A DNA stretch of 64,000 nucleotides, from the NCBI GenBank assembly GCA_037975125.1, contig CM075852.1, forward strand, positions 5,984,064 to 6,048,063. Direction: 5' to 3'. Below the pieces are notes generated by a model. That model was not told where the DNA came from and made no database searches. It saw only the letters and a program-made list of their open reading frames with translations. The stretch's first letter is position 1; each line of letters begins with the position of its first letter. This stretch comes from Latrodectus hesperus (lineage: Eukaryota; Arthropoda; Arachnida; Araneae; Theridiidae). The position numbers and the translations under genes are program-made. This document shows positions 35,695-47,760 of the stretch, in pieces.

Positions 35695-36184
35695 GAGGAT
35701 GGCACAAAGTCTCCCAACCAAGTCGCTATATGGTATTCCTGGCTACCCACGTGACAACATGTGGCTTTGCATTATCGGACAAAGACGATACACTCATCCG
35801 AATAGTCAGTGCTGGCTCCTTCTGCTGCGATGCATACGTTCCAATCGCTGAAAGTACAGGTCCGCAGCGACGGCTTGTTGGTAGCAGCTCATAGTGAACC
35901 ACTTGACGACCTGTCCTCTGGACAACAGCTTCATCACAGACGAACAAATCTCCCTACCTGAATCCGAAACCATTACCGATAATGTTCATTCACAGCACTA
36001 TTCCCAAACGCTTGACGTATTCTTCTACTTGATGACTCAGTTGATAATCACAATTTGAAGTCGTTAAGCAGACAACACCGAACGAGCTCCCTTGACACGT
36101 CTTCGCTACTACGATTGAATAATAAGTGCTGGTGGACCAACTTTTACAACGGCTGATATTCCTACTCTCGACTGACAGACAATG
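35695..36184 (-). mobile_element. Mariner-type transposase remnant
   Basis: On the minus strand: a KRLGIVL/SSFGVVCLTTSNCDYQLS N-terminal part (36000-36110), then VVHYELLP and LSDNAKPHVVTW (35730-35910), which match the mariner pattern YYELLP ... HDNARPH. Frameshifted and truncated. Confidence 0.78.
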
Positions 36185-36250
36185 GCGTAGTGAGCACAAT
36201 TGGCGCTCGGGTGCCATACCATTTTGGCACCCCATCTCAAAAAAAAGTAA
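36185..36250 (+). repeat. 'GGCGTAGTGAG' repeat family fragment
   Basis: ATGGCGTAGTGAGCACAATT, then GGCGCTCGGGTGCC. It abuts the mariner remnant. Confidence 0.65.
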
Positions 36251-36252
36251 TA

Positions 36253-36568
36253 TGTTGTTGTTGTTACTAATGACACTTGGACAAGTCAAGCTCGCTATGC
36301 CTTGGCTATGAGAATTTTAAGTCAATTGGGAGCATCTTTCGTTTTAATCAGAGCACCATGAAGGTGAAAGTAAGACTTTGCTCTACACACATGCCATAGG
36401 GACCCGTTTATAGTGTAGGCAACCATTCACACTTCATTCATACAAGGAAAGGACAAAGACAGGATAGATAGCGAGAGAAAGTACATCCATACCCGAACCG
36501 GGATTCGAACACAGGACCTCCTTATCCGCAGTCAGGCACGCTGACTACTAGACAAATTGGGCGGCAAA
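36253..36568 (-). repeat. Chimeric SINE: family 1 head with family 6 tail
   Basis: The right part (36389-36568) is a family 1 head and body (CTAGTAGTCAGCG, GAATCCCGGTTCGGG). The left part (36253-36388) matches the 3' part of the long SINE at 31273-31400 (GACACTTGGACAAG, AAGGTGAAAGTAAGACTTTG). It ends with (AAC)n. Confidence 0.8.
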
Positions 36569-39500
36569 CATATAAAATGAACATCTAATAAGAGTATAAT
36601 CCAAATAACAACAGCGCAAAGTATCTACTTTAAAATAATCTTAAACATATAGATAATTTTAAAGGCTCACAGGTTGTACTTTTAAATTTGAGATAAAAAT
36701 CTAGTAAAAAAGTCTTAACAAGAATAGGATTTGGAAGTGCATCAGTAGAAATCAAACTTACGGAAATTTAAGAATTAGTCAAGGATTGTTAAGAAAATCA
36801 TTTTTCTGAGATTCAATGATGTTAACCATGTGTTTCGAGACAGAGTGAAAATTTGATAAATCCAAATGTAAAAAATCTGGCAAAATGTAATTCTAAATTT
36901 TATAGCAGTCTAATGTATGTAAATAAGTAAATTTAAATCAAATATAAATATATTATTTTTCATAGTTTTAATTTTTTTTGACATGGAAGTGTTTTTAAAA
37001 TTCTAATAATCTAAATTGTTTTCTTTTTCCAGATCTTTTAATTAAAAAAAATAAAAGTTATCTATAAGATCTAGTTAATATTCAATTTAAAGTTCTGTAT
37101 TGTTTAAATAAAAATTAATTAATTACTAAAATAAAAATCTTACTTTAATTTACTTTAAGTAAATCAAAGTGTGATCATTTTGTGTTTCTGAATACCTTTT
37201 ACGTCAGACATAATATAACTTATACAATTATCTAATATATTGGTCTTATAATATCTACTGAAATGAACGTACAAATATAAATCACAATTATTTAAGGTCT
37301 TAAACTAAGAGATTTTGTAGGTTTTATTCATGATGTTTTACAATCTCTCAATCAATTATCAAAAAGCCATCATAATGTTTTTCAAACTCTTCAGGACGAA
37401 TTATTTAATATAGCTTAAAAAACTTATTCTAAGAAATCAAAATATCATTTTTCTACAAAGTAATCGAAATTTATGACATTTCCCATCACGCATTGGGGAT
37501 TATACATATATTTACAGGATTGTCCATATATTTCAATAATTTATCACATTTACCGAGTTCAGTGGAGATTATGTGTAATCATTGGTTATTATACATAATT
37601 GCCGAATTGGTCACTTATACCATCACATTATCTTATAATTTTACTCTGAAAACATTTCTCTCTGAAAATTTCAATTTATTTTTAATATGTTTATTAAGAC
37701 TTTCTTATGACTTTAAAAAATATTTTTTAATTAAAATAAAAGCTAATTCATATTAAAAAAAGAACTTATTTTATTCTGAATCATTTTATAACATTCAAAA
37801 ATATTTCTAATCTGTTGCATTTTACAAAGCATAATAATTTTACCTTTCATTATATTCCTTTAAAATGATTTCTAAGCTAACCATGCATTCATTATATAAA
37901 CCGAAATATAAAGTTAGTTAAAGATTAATTATGAAGAAACATTTTAAGTGTACATATAAAAAATATTTGATACATTAGATCTTTTAACTTTCCAAAAAAG
38001 AATTTTCCAGCATAATGTATTAATATAATGGCAACAGAATTACAAGTCAGATAAAAATTATTTTCGAAAATCTTTAAATTTTAAATATTTTGATTTCAAA
38101 TTGATTATTTGATTTTAAAACCAAATTGATTATTAATAAATAATTTTAAATAATCAAATTGATTTTAAACTTCGTGTTTGTTGATAATGTTTGTTGTTAC
38201 ATGTTTGTTGATAAATATTCGTAATGGCTAAAAAATCTGCTAAATAAGCAAAGTGTAAAAAATAAATTGTAGACAGAAAATATATAAAATTTACTCAGAA
38301 GTCAACATTTCCAACGAAGGTTTTAACGAAATAACACTAAAGATGAAAATTTGTGAATGTGAAATGATGATATTCTAACCGGGTAAACTGTTAATATAAA
38401 AGGAAATAATGAATTTTTCTAGCATTTGGAGGTAATTACTTTTCTATTTCCAGCGTTGTATCGTATTTTGATTCCAGGAGCACAATTCTCTTATCTTAAA
38501 AAAAAAAATTATCTTCTGTAAGGGCCAGTCTGTCGTTGAACACAAATATTTTTGGACAAAGAGGACCGCTAATGAGAAATACATTTCAACGCGAATTTTT
38601 TCACGAGTATAACGCGACAGTGGACTATTTTTAGTAAATAAAATGGATATAAAAATTAATATCTTCAAGTAATTTGATTCTTTTAACATTTTTAGTTTTT
38701 TCATCCTTGTTGGGTCCCTTTTTTATTTGATAAGGACGGAGCTTATGTGAAGTTAATTTAATCAGCAAGTAAAAAAATTTATAATCAAAATCATTAGAAT
38801 TTTTTATGCAACAGTAATTATTTATATAATGAGTATTATTCTTTAAAATGAAGTTTTCTACAGATTCACTATATCATCCAGATTTAGCTTGACTGAAGTC
38901 CTAAGCTATGTCGCGAATATATATATATAATAATATATTTAAATACCTATTATAATATTCTCGGATTTTATTGAACACAGCCATGCTAGTATAAGGAACT
39001 TATAATTTAGGAGCTTCGCAAAAGAATAAACTCTGAAATATAGTTTATTTACTTGACAAAATGTTTGGTACTATAATTCCATTATCATATAATTGTTGTC
39101 TATTCAAAATTTTATGAAATGATTAGAATATGGCGTAACTTATATATTTATAATAATAATTGTATTATGAAAGTAAATTATTAAGAATTGAGAAATGAAA
39201 TACTTTACACACAGCCATTATTTTATTTGAAATGAAATTTTTTTGTAGGTTTTATACCTTTCTCATTGATTATTAAAAAATGGAAATTTTAACAACCCTT
39301 AAAGAAAAATTTTCACTTGTGTTTTAAATACAGGTTGACAAGTTTTTATTAATAATATTTCAGTTTTATAAAATTTCGTTTTTAGAGAGTGATTTTTATT
39401 TTAGCCAAAATGAGATTAACATTTTTTATTTATATGAGAAAATATTGTTTATTAAATAAAATGTTTTATTAAAACTATAAAAAATTAATATCAAGTCAAA

Positions 39501-40000
39501 TAATGTTTTAGTACATCAAAATTTCTACAAAGTTATTTGAATTCCTAAATGATAAATAACATCATGCGAGTTTCTAATGATGTATTTGTCAGTCGATGCA
39601 ATATTCATTAGATATCTTGTTTTCTTGTATTTTTAGCAGAAAAGATTAGAAAAAACACATCAAATGCATAAAAAGGAAGCTAACCAATATAATTTATATT
39701 TCAGAATTTTTATCAGAAAAAAATTTAACATATTTCCATCATTACATGTGTACAAGATTTACCATACAAAATAAGGATATCGGATCACAAATCTTGAGCA
39801 AAGTATAAAAAATTGTGAGAAATGATAATGGAAAACGCGTGATTAAAAGAACACACTTTTTATTACGAACTAAACTATACTAACTTATTAATATGGAAAT
39901 ATAAAAATAGGAACAGTTTCACATTTATGGCAAGCTCTTCAACAAGAGAAAATAATTATTAAATTTAAAATATATTTATTCGAATAAAATTGATATTTCA
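36569..40000. other. AT-rich intergenic DNA
   Basis: No gene is recognised. The 37493-37756 and 38444-38704 open frames are compositional. A local repeat of CAAATTGATT words lies at 38098-38165. Confidence 0.5.
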
Positions 40001-40115
40001 ATTAAAAATAAATAAAATTTTTCTGAATTTTCGTAACTACTATTTGGTGCTCCTCTCAAAGCGGCGCCCGGGGCATGTTAGACCCCTTGCCCCCCCTTCA
40101 CTACGCCACTGTGCT
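40000..40115 (-). repeat. 'GGCGTAGTGAG' repeat family copy inserted beside a mariner end
   Basis: On the minus strand: CAGTGGCGTAGTGAAGGGGG, then GCCCCGGGCGCC, then an AT-rich body continuing left past 40000. Confidence 0.65.
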
Positions 40116-40240
40116 GACTTATATCTCAAATATATCATACACTAATTTGCATACTTATTCTCACTTCATGTAATGGCAACATGAAATCGGGAAGAACTTT
40201 CTTGTTTACCCTATAATTAACGGGCTTTTTCATTCATTGT
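40116..40240 (-). mobile_element. Terminal fragment of the mariner family
   Basis: The minus strand resembles 45245-45345 and 55650-55760: GGTAAACAAGAAAG, GTTGCCA, AAGTGAGAATAAGTATGCAA. Only the end of the element is left. Confidence 0.6.
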
Positions 40241-41526
40241 AATATATTGTATCAGGTTCACAATTAATCTTTGTTTTTTAATACCGATTCTCCGATAATT
40301 TTTACTACTTTGGGATTATGTGCTTATGAAGTTGAATTTTATTGTATCAGGGGCAATTTATGTAAAGCGACGCTCATTATTATAAGTACGAAGCCTTGGA
40401 CTCTTACTTTACAGCGATTGTCATGGAGATAGCTAAAATAAAGGTGATAAACAATTATAAGCAAAATGATAAGCAAAAATAAAAATGAAATCATGACATA
40501 TAATATAATTTCCTTTCCTAACAAGAAAATAAGTCATAAGAAAAATGCGAAGAGCACAGATTAGAAAATACTGATTGTTTGATATGATTTAATTATTTAT
40601 TTCATAATTACATGATAAAATTACTATGCTTTACATCCTTAAGTATTCCACATAATTGCGATTTAAAGAATCAGTATTTCAGACTTCTTACAAAACAGAT
40701 ATATTAATTAAGCAGATTATTAAACAGAAAAATTAGAGAATTGTGTTTTTAAAGTCTGGAAAAAATATATGTATTTTCAAAATACAGTAACTGTAAGTAC
40801 GTGATGACTGTTTTTGAAAAATATTAAACCATTTACATTTTTATAAAATTCTCCTAAGAAGCTAAGAAAATTGGAAATAAAAAAATTAATTTTTATGTTA
40901 TAAAACAATAAACATTATTTGCAAAACTAAAGAAAAAAACTGTTTGAAAATAACTACAATGTTATTTTTAAAAATCTTGTTAAAAAAATATATTTCTGGC
41001 CATACTAATGAAAATAAAATTTAAATTTGGATGATTCTATTGAATGATAACTTTTAGACTCCTTATCGGTAAAGGAATGATTATGTCAGCATAATTAATG
41101 TTCCCAAGGAAATAAAAGTCTGTTTTGATTACTTGAGGAATTTCTGGAATTGCTTTACGTCACACACAAGGATGGAATTATTTTGATTTATCTGCAGGTT
41201 GAGAATAAAAAATAATTTCGAGTTATATATTTCATTTTTATTTTAGATATTTTTAAAAATTAGAAAATGGTAATTTTATTCAGGAAATTTATTGGATAAT
41301 TACAATTACAGTTGTTGAAATGTTACTTTCTTACATGTTTTAATTTAGAAATTTTGATTTAGCCTTGTTTTTAACAAGGAATCTTCTTAATCAATTGATC
41401 CATTGATCGAGAATAATGAATATAATATAATATGTTACAAACAAGGCTGAAAAAATGTTAATGAATGAAAATCAGCTAGGGCTTAATTCTTTTAATAACA
41501 TAAAAAAATAATATTTATTTATTTAC

Positions 41527-41583
41527 CACAAATGCCCAAAATATTGGCTATGACGCCATTAGTTCTCTGACCTTCCAATACTT
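41527..41583 (-). CDS. Candidate 57-nt exon, uncertain
   Basis: The minus strand shows a TTAATATTTCAG acceptor (41584 onward) and a GTAAAT donor. There are 2 leading bases, 18 open codons (VLEGQRTNGVIANILGIC) and 1 trailing base. The phase fits the exon at 49334-49723, whose trailing base would complete the first codon. The peptide loosely recalls the RTGVSIVMGI stretch of MGAT4 proteins, but that exon already ends at the RTG. It could be an alternative exon or chance. Confidence 0.25.
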
Positions 41584-42352
41584 CTGAAATATTAAAAATA
41601 GAAGTGCAGGGCATGAATTAAAATGGTTAGCGTCAAAAATTTGATCTTGTTTACACAAAGGACACAAGGGAGAACTCTAAAGTTTGAACCAATATAAATA
41701 CGCCTGCAAACAATCGGGGCTTGTAGAAAGGGGAAAAAGTGCTACACGTGCACTTTTAGGAAAATCAGGAATAGCTTTTGATCCCTTAATCTGGAAACTC
41801 AATAATGAAAGAATAAATCACAAAAAACATTTGTAATTAATTGACTATATTACACCGAGTAACTCAAAAGTATTATTAATACACTTATTATTAAAAATGA
41901 CTTTTAATGTAATAAAATAAATACATACTGGTTAAGAAAAATTCTTTGGTGTCACATTTAATACCAGTGTAAACATTATTGCACCTATCAATGAAAATTA
42001 TTAATTTTAAATTTTTAAAGGATCTTAATAAATGCTTTTTAATAAGCACAGTTAAAATTTTGAAGTTTAGTTTTAGGATAATAATTAATTTAAATTACTG
42101 TAACTGCACACATAGTTTATGCCATATTTTTCACACTGGACGTGAACACATGTTCTCTAGTCACAAATATCTACAAAATTAAAAAAAAAATCATTAACAT
42201 AACTGAGAATACAACATAGAATAAATTTTATTTTCAGAGAAGAGTAGCTCTTTTTTTCACACGTTTTCAAATATATATATATTTATCGTACTTGCCAACG
42301 TATGAGACGCACTCCATTTAAAATATTTAAATAATTAATTTTTGTATTTATG

Positions 42353-42409
42353 CTGCAAATTTATTATAATGATCAAACTTTATTACTGATCATTATAACA
42401 AATTTGCAG
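42353..42409. repeat. 23-bp near-perfect inverted repeat
   Basis: CTGCAAATTTATTATAATG... (42353-42375) against its reverse complement (42387-42409), one mismatch, 11-nt loop. Confidence 0.95.
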
Positions 42410-42513
42410 TAAATATACGAAATATATACAGAATAAATAGTCCGTTGTACGGTCCAATGCATTACTAATACCCTACTTCTTAAATAATGTAACCGCTGTC
42501 TCAATTATATACA

Positions 42514-42835
42514 TTAGTTTGGTGTATAAGTTTGTAGCGTTTTTACCAAGGACTTTTATATAAGCAAAAAACAATAATTATATCAATAAGTTAATTAACT
42601 GTATATTCGCCGTTGCTGCTTACAACCTCTTCCCACCTCTCGACCCATTTGTTGATGCCGTTCCACCAAAAATCACCTAGTCTGGTATTAAAGAAGTAGT
42701 TGAGCCACTTAAAGATGACCGTGTTCAGTAATGGCGACTGGGACACGTTATTATATGTCGGGGTCGCAAAGTTACTCCAAGTTCCCATCCAAATCAATAC
42801 CTCTAGAGAAAACAGAAAATCCACTTCTAGCTTTT
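42514..42835 (-). mobile_element. Mariner remnant, C-terminal half, second subfamily
   Basis: The minus-strand frame 42591-42824 ends with INKWVERWEEVVSSNGEY, the typical mariner C-terminal motif (GI..LPERW..V..S.G.Y). TTAGTTTGGTGTATAAG at 42514 resembles a mariner terminal inverted repeat. It differs from the family near 36, 45 and 55 kb. Confidence 0.78.
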
Positions 42836-44055
42836 AGTGCTGCCATCTGGTGTCTACTATAAGAGGGAGAAATGAATTCTTCGAACTTGAGAAGGAGCTG
42901 CACTGGCTGTCATGCGCAATTAAACGCCAGGATCGAACTTGACTGGATGTGGGCTTAGCAGTAGCGGTGTCTTAGTCTCCAAATACCTGTGTACTAAGGC
43001 GAGATAAGACCAAAAAATTAATTATTGATCATCATCCCTTTATTTTATTTTCGCTTTTAAACTAAAAATTCCTTTACTAGGAATGCAGCTTTTACTGTAA
43101 ATACGTAGGCATGAGCAGTGTAAAAAGATTATAAATTTGTGATGGGGATTATTACATAACAAGATGAAATGGTAAAGATAGATTATATATACATCAAATA
43201 ATTATTATTCCCCTTAAATAATTTTTTCAATCTGGATTTAAAGATTTCTTTGAAACGTCATAATTTTCAGATTTGAATCAAAAGCTTACGATTCTTAACG
43301 ATAACTTATTTGGAATGCAGAGTAGCATAGGAAGTTTCGTATCATTAGTCACATTTTTTCTTGTAATTAATATTAAAAGATTGTCACACTACATATAGGA
43401 AAAAGTAAAAACTTTTTTAAAAATAAAAATGTTGGGTTTTTATCTAATATTTATTTACTGCATCAAGCAAAGCAATAATAATGTTACTACAATTAAATGA
43501 ATGAATCGTTGAAAAAACGACATTTATGGATTTCAGTCAAAGAAAATTTTAAACACTGGGAAGTATTAATTGGATAATGGTCGAAATTTCTTCGAAGTAA
43601 AATGATACTTATGAGGGTGGCAAGTCAGGTATTGAGATTCTTCTGCTCACTCCCTGTTTCTAAATTATGAAAACTCCCACGCAACAGCTTCCATCCAACT
43701 GGTAGAGACAGACTCAGATCTAGGTACGGGAAAGTATTCCTGTGCGCACACCCAGTATGTGCACATCCATTACTTCTGGATGCTAATCACAAAACATGAG
43801 ATACTTTTTTATAAAATAAACAAAAGGCATTGTATTTGCAATCTAAAGTTATTCTTCTCATTTTTACATTACTTTAATAAATTAAAAATGATTAAAAATG
43901 TATCATTTGTGCGGAATCAACATTAATCAACATTCAAATCACAAAATTTTCACTAATCAACATTTAAGTGTTTTCAAAATTGGTTACATCCGCAAACTGG
44001 AAAATAACAATTTTATGAGATGATTTGGCTGTATTTTGGCTCATGAAATAAGAAC
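42836..44055. other. Intergenic stretch with weak SINE traces
   Basis: A minus-strand AAGTTCGATCCTGGCG near 42928-42943 is B-box-like. 43630-43800 is less AT-rich but unassigned. Otherwise AT-rich. Confidence 0.35.
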
Positions 44056-44059
44056 TGTG

Positions 44060-44722
44060 AGACTGAATGTTGTTGTTGCTTCCCTGTACCTATCCCTGAG
44101 TTGAGTTCTACCTAAGACAGAATCAGCCGGGTGGAGTCTTCGTGATTTTGAAGTACGGACCAAGCAGAAAACCGTCAATACTTGGCCTGCCATTCCCAGA
44201 GGTATCATTTCACTTGGAGGACATTGCGACACGTCCAGTTTTAACGTGTTCAACGCACTGTTAGCGAACACTATGGATCTTAGGTTAAACCGTGACTAGA
44301 ACTCAATACCTTCCAATAAGGAGAGCGACACCCTAACCAACCAGGCCACCGCAGAATGATTGATGTCATAGCCACTTTCAGTAAACATTAGAGGACATTG
44401 CAATCACTTTCAGTGGCTGAGATAGTTGAAAAGTTGCTGTAGCACCAGCATGCTTCATATGTTCCTCTCTCTGAGTTGGGTTCTACCAGTTAGATAAAAG
44501 CAGCCCGTTGAAGTCTTCGTGATTTTAAAGAAGTGACACTCAATACTTGGTTTGCCACTCCTAGATCTATCATTTTACTTGGAGGACATTGCAACCACGA
44601 CCTATTTAATGTGTTCCATTCGCCTTTAACGAAGATGACGGATCTTCGGTTAAGCCGGGATTCGAGCTCACTAAATTCCGATAAGGAAAGAGATACCCAA
44701 ACCAACCGGGCCACCGCAGACG
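44060..44722 (-). repeat. Two SINE copies in the same orientation, family 5
   Basis: Copies at about 44060-44358 and 44455-44722. Both have, on the minus strand, a head with GCGGTGGC then GGTTGGTT, a B-box (degraded in the left copy, GAGCTCGAATCCCGG in the right copy) and a body with GGAGGACATTGC on the plus strand. The 76- and 120-codon frames across them are not genes. Confidence 0.8.
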
Positions 44723-45239
44723 AATAGTTGAAACGTAAGATCCACTTCATGAGGGCCTTCATACTCTGAACTTCACTCGGAACATGCTTAAATTCCACAG
44801 CTAGACATTTATTTTTCTTGTGTGACCACAATTCATCTAAGCCCTTGGACATTTCATGATTTAAACTGCAGAAAATCTAATCCTTAAATCTGATTATGTG
44901 ACACACAAAATACTTCATCTTAAAAGTTAAATGACTTAATCTAATTTAAATGTTAATAACCGAGGATTGGCAAAAATGACCACATTCTTTTTTAAATGGG
45001 CATTTCGAATGAGTGCTTGAGATTTTATACTTGTTCCGATGAAAACACTCAAGGAGTAAAACTAAAAAACTTATTTTGATAGTTAAAACATTGATTTTTG
45101 AGATGGTTATCCATCCTGATGTGACCATTCTTCAACTTATAGGGTTGTACATTTCCAAAAATATATCTGAAATGTTAAAAATTGGAAGGGACAATCATTG
45201 TTTTTTAACTGTTGAACAAGATAAATTTTACAACTCAAA
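44723..45239. other. Unassigned intergenic stretch
   Basis: The open frames at 44946-45128 and 45076-45375 show no known motif. AT-rich. Confidence 0.35.
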
Positions 45240-46170
45240 TATATATGCACATACATTTGTGATATTTAAGTACCAAATAAACAAGAAAGCTCTAGCCGTT
45301 TTCGCGTTGCCACTGAATGAAGTCAAAATAAGTATGCAAACTAATGTAGGGTGTGGTTGTGTTCCTGTCATTTGAGAGTAAAAATATCAGTAGTTTTAAA
45401 CCAAGTCCACTGCGCATATCCATCAATCGCAACTCGTACAGTAGTGAAGAGAAAAGAATGTGTCGAAGAAGTTCATTCGGCGTTGTTTGCTTTATGACTT
45501 CAAAGTGGGCTTATCAGCTGCTGCATCAAGCCACCGAATATGTCAAGCGTTTGGGAATAGTGATGTGGACGAACGTACTACAAGATATTGGTCTCACAAA
45601 TTCAGGTCGGCAGATTTGTCCCTCTTTGATCAAGCTGGTGTCTGGTGGTTTAGTCATCTAGTCATATGGGTCAATGACTTGATGACTAAACCACCAGACA
45701 CCAGATTGTTAACAGATCATCAAGTCGTATGAGCTACTACCAAGGGCAAAACGATAACTGCGTACCAGTTCTCGCAGCAATTGTAACATGTGCAACAGGT
45801 ATTAAAACATATGAAGCCTACACATCGCAATGTTCTTGGCCGATAACGTGATGCAGGATGTGGGGTGGGTGGCCAGGAATACCATATAGTGTCTTGGTTG
45901 GGAGATCTTGTGCCCTCCTCCTTACTCAATTGACCTTGTATCATCTGCTTTTTCATCACTGACTATCATCTTCGTGGAATATCCTTCACCAATGAAGCAG
46001 ATTTGCGCCACGTATTCACGAGCTGATTCATGTCCAAAATCCCCGAGTTTCAACCTCAAGGGGATTGCATGTCGCTGGGTCTGAATGCCGACGGTGATTA
46101 CTTCGAGGGCAAACAGTAGGCCACATTTTCTTTTGGATCATTATAAACGCCAAGAGCTTTCTCATTTACC
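45240..46170 (+). mobile_element. Mariner-type element remnant
   Basis: The 5' end resembles 40116-40240 and 55650-55760. The transposase N-terminus reads YDFKVGLSAAASSHRICQAF, then RTTRYWSHKFRSADLSLFD, a mariner helix-turn-helix. A fold-back (45635-45704) follows, then KGKTITAYQFSQQL, TDYHLRGISFTNEADLRH and LNADGDYFEG near the C-terminus. The central catalytic part is lost or scrambled, and several frameshifts are present. Confidence 0.85.
45635..45704. repeat. 24-bp perfect inverted repeat inside mariner
   Basis: CTGGTGTCTGGTGGTTTAGT and four more bases (45635-45658), 22-nt spacer, then the exact reverse complement (45681-45704). Confidence 0.97.
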
Positions 46171-46975
46171 TTGTAGAATGAAAGAAATTTTAAAACAATA
46201 GAATTTTTTCAGAATAAAAGAAAATGATTAACAAAACGAAATATCAAGAAGTGATCAACCATGGAAAATACATCGAACCAGATAAAATCAAATAAGGAAG
46301 CTCGAGAAATGAATGTGATACAGCTATAAAATCTAAAACCACAGCAAAAAGAATGAGTTAATCGAAGATTGAAGAGAACGGAAAATAAAATTTTTTACAC
46401 TATATTTGTCTATGGTTTCAAAGCAGGGAAAAGCATACTTTAAATATAAGTCTCATTGATATCAAAACAAACACGTGTTTATAAATTGAGAAAATATTCA
46501 TTCGGATAAACTAAGCACAGGAAAATAATTTAAAGTTCACTTATCATTGCTAAATGATTTTAGCTTCAGCAGCTTGGGTACGATTCTTTGATTTAATGAA
46601 ATACCGTAGAACTCCAGTTATCCGATAACTTTTAGGATTTCAGAAAAATATATTAAACTAACGAAAAGAATGAATATGAAAAAAAAGCTCAAAAAAAGGA
46701 AAGGTAAGAGAAAATGAGAATAACATGTCATTTGAGGAATTTAAAAATTTTGTTTTTGAAATTTGTAATGGATGTTCAAAAGTTAGTACTGAAGACATTG
46801 GAGAATAAAATCTAGGGTCTCACTCGTAATCCGAATTGCAAATGATGTTTAACTGAATGGAAATGTCGAGGAAGAGAATTTAACCTTAATGTCCAATTTG
46901 AAGTAAACACGGGATCATCATCTAGAGACTGCTTTGAAGTGGATAAAGCGTTACTTTAAGTGTGACCACAGCAGT
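46171..46975. other. Unassigned intergenic stretch
   Basis: AT-rich with a slightly higher A content. No recognised family. Confidence 0.4.
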
Positions 46976-47070
46976 GGCGTAGTGAGCATAATTGGCGCCC
47001 GGGTGCATTTTTGTGCATTTTTGGCGCTTCCTTAAAAAGAAATAGCAATACAATATAAATATAGGAATAA
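46976..47070 (+). repeat. 'GGCGTAGTGAG' repeat family copy, cut by assembly gap
   Basis: AGTGGCGTAGTGAGCATAAT, GGCGCCCGGGTGC, then GAAATAGCAATACAATATAA as in 23835-23950, ending at the Ns. Confidence 0.8.
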
Positions 47071-47570
47071 NNNNNNNNNNNNNNNNNNNNNNNNNNNNNN
47101 NNNNNNNNNNNNNNNNNNNNNNNNNNNNNNNNNNNNNNNNNNNNNNNNNNNNNNNNNNNNNNNNNNNNNNNNNNNNNNNNNNNNNNNNNNNNNNNNNNNN
47201 NNNNNNNNNNNNNNNNNNNNNNNNNNNNNNNNNNNNNNNNNNNNNNNNNNNNNNNNNNNNNNNNNNNNNNNNNNNNNNNNNNNNNNNNNNNNNNNNNNNN
47301 NNNNNNNNNNNNNNNNNNNNNNNNNNNNNNNNNNNNNNNNNNNNNNNNNNNNNNNNNNNNNNNNNNNNNNNNNNNNNNNNNNNNNNNNNNNNNNNNNNNN
47401 NNNNNNNNNNNNNNNNNNNNNNNNNNNNNNNNNNNNNNNNNNNNNNNNNNNNNNNNNNNNNNNNNNNNNNNNNNNNNNNNNNNNNNNNNNNNNNNNNNNN
47501 NNNNNNNNNNNNNNNNNNNNNNNNNNNNNNNNNNNNNNNNNNNNNNNNNNNNNNNNNNNNNNNNNNNNNN
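47071..47570. other. Assembly gap, exactly 500 N
   Basis: 500 N bases. The round number suggests a placeholder, so the true length is unknown. Confidence 1.
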
Positions 47571-47760
47571 GACTATCTTTTATTGTTAATTTATATTTCA
47601 GAGTTCATTGTTGATTTTTTGTCAATTGTTGATTGCAACAATGTTTATAATTATGTATAAAATATGACTATCTTTTATTGTTAATTTATATTTCAGAGTT
47701 CATTGTTGATTTTTTGTCAACTGTTGATTGTAATAATGTTTATAATTTTGCATAACCACA
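47571..47760. repeat. 95-bp tandem duplication next to the gap
   Basis: Units at 47571-47665 and 47666-47760 both begin GACTATCTTTTATTGTTAAT and are nearly identical. Confidence 0.93.

Larger units (their letters stand above)
40241..42505. other. AT-rich intergenic or intronic DNA
   Basis: No gene is recognised except the candidate small exon at 41527-41583. A 23-bp imperfect inverted repeat lies at 42353-42409. The block at 41610-41790 is less AT-rich and unassigned. Confidence 0.45.

Noticed and set aside
44490..44852. 120-codon minus-strand open frame
   Set aside because: It covers a family 5 SINE with its tRNA-like head.
47071..47570. A biological feature at the gap
   Set aside because: Only N bases; nothing can be read.
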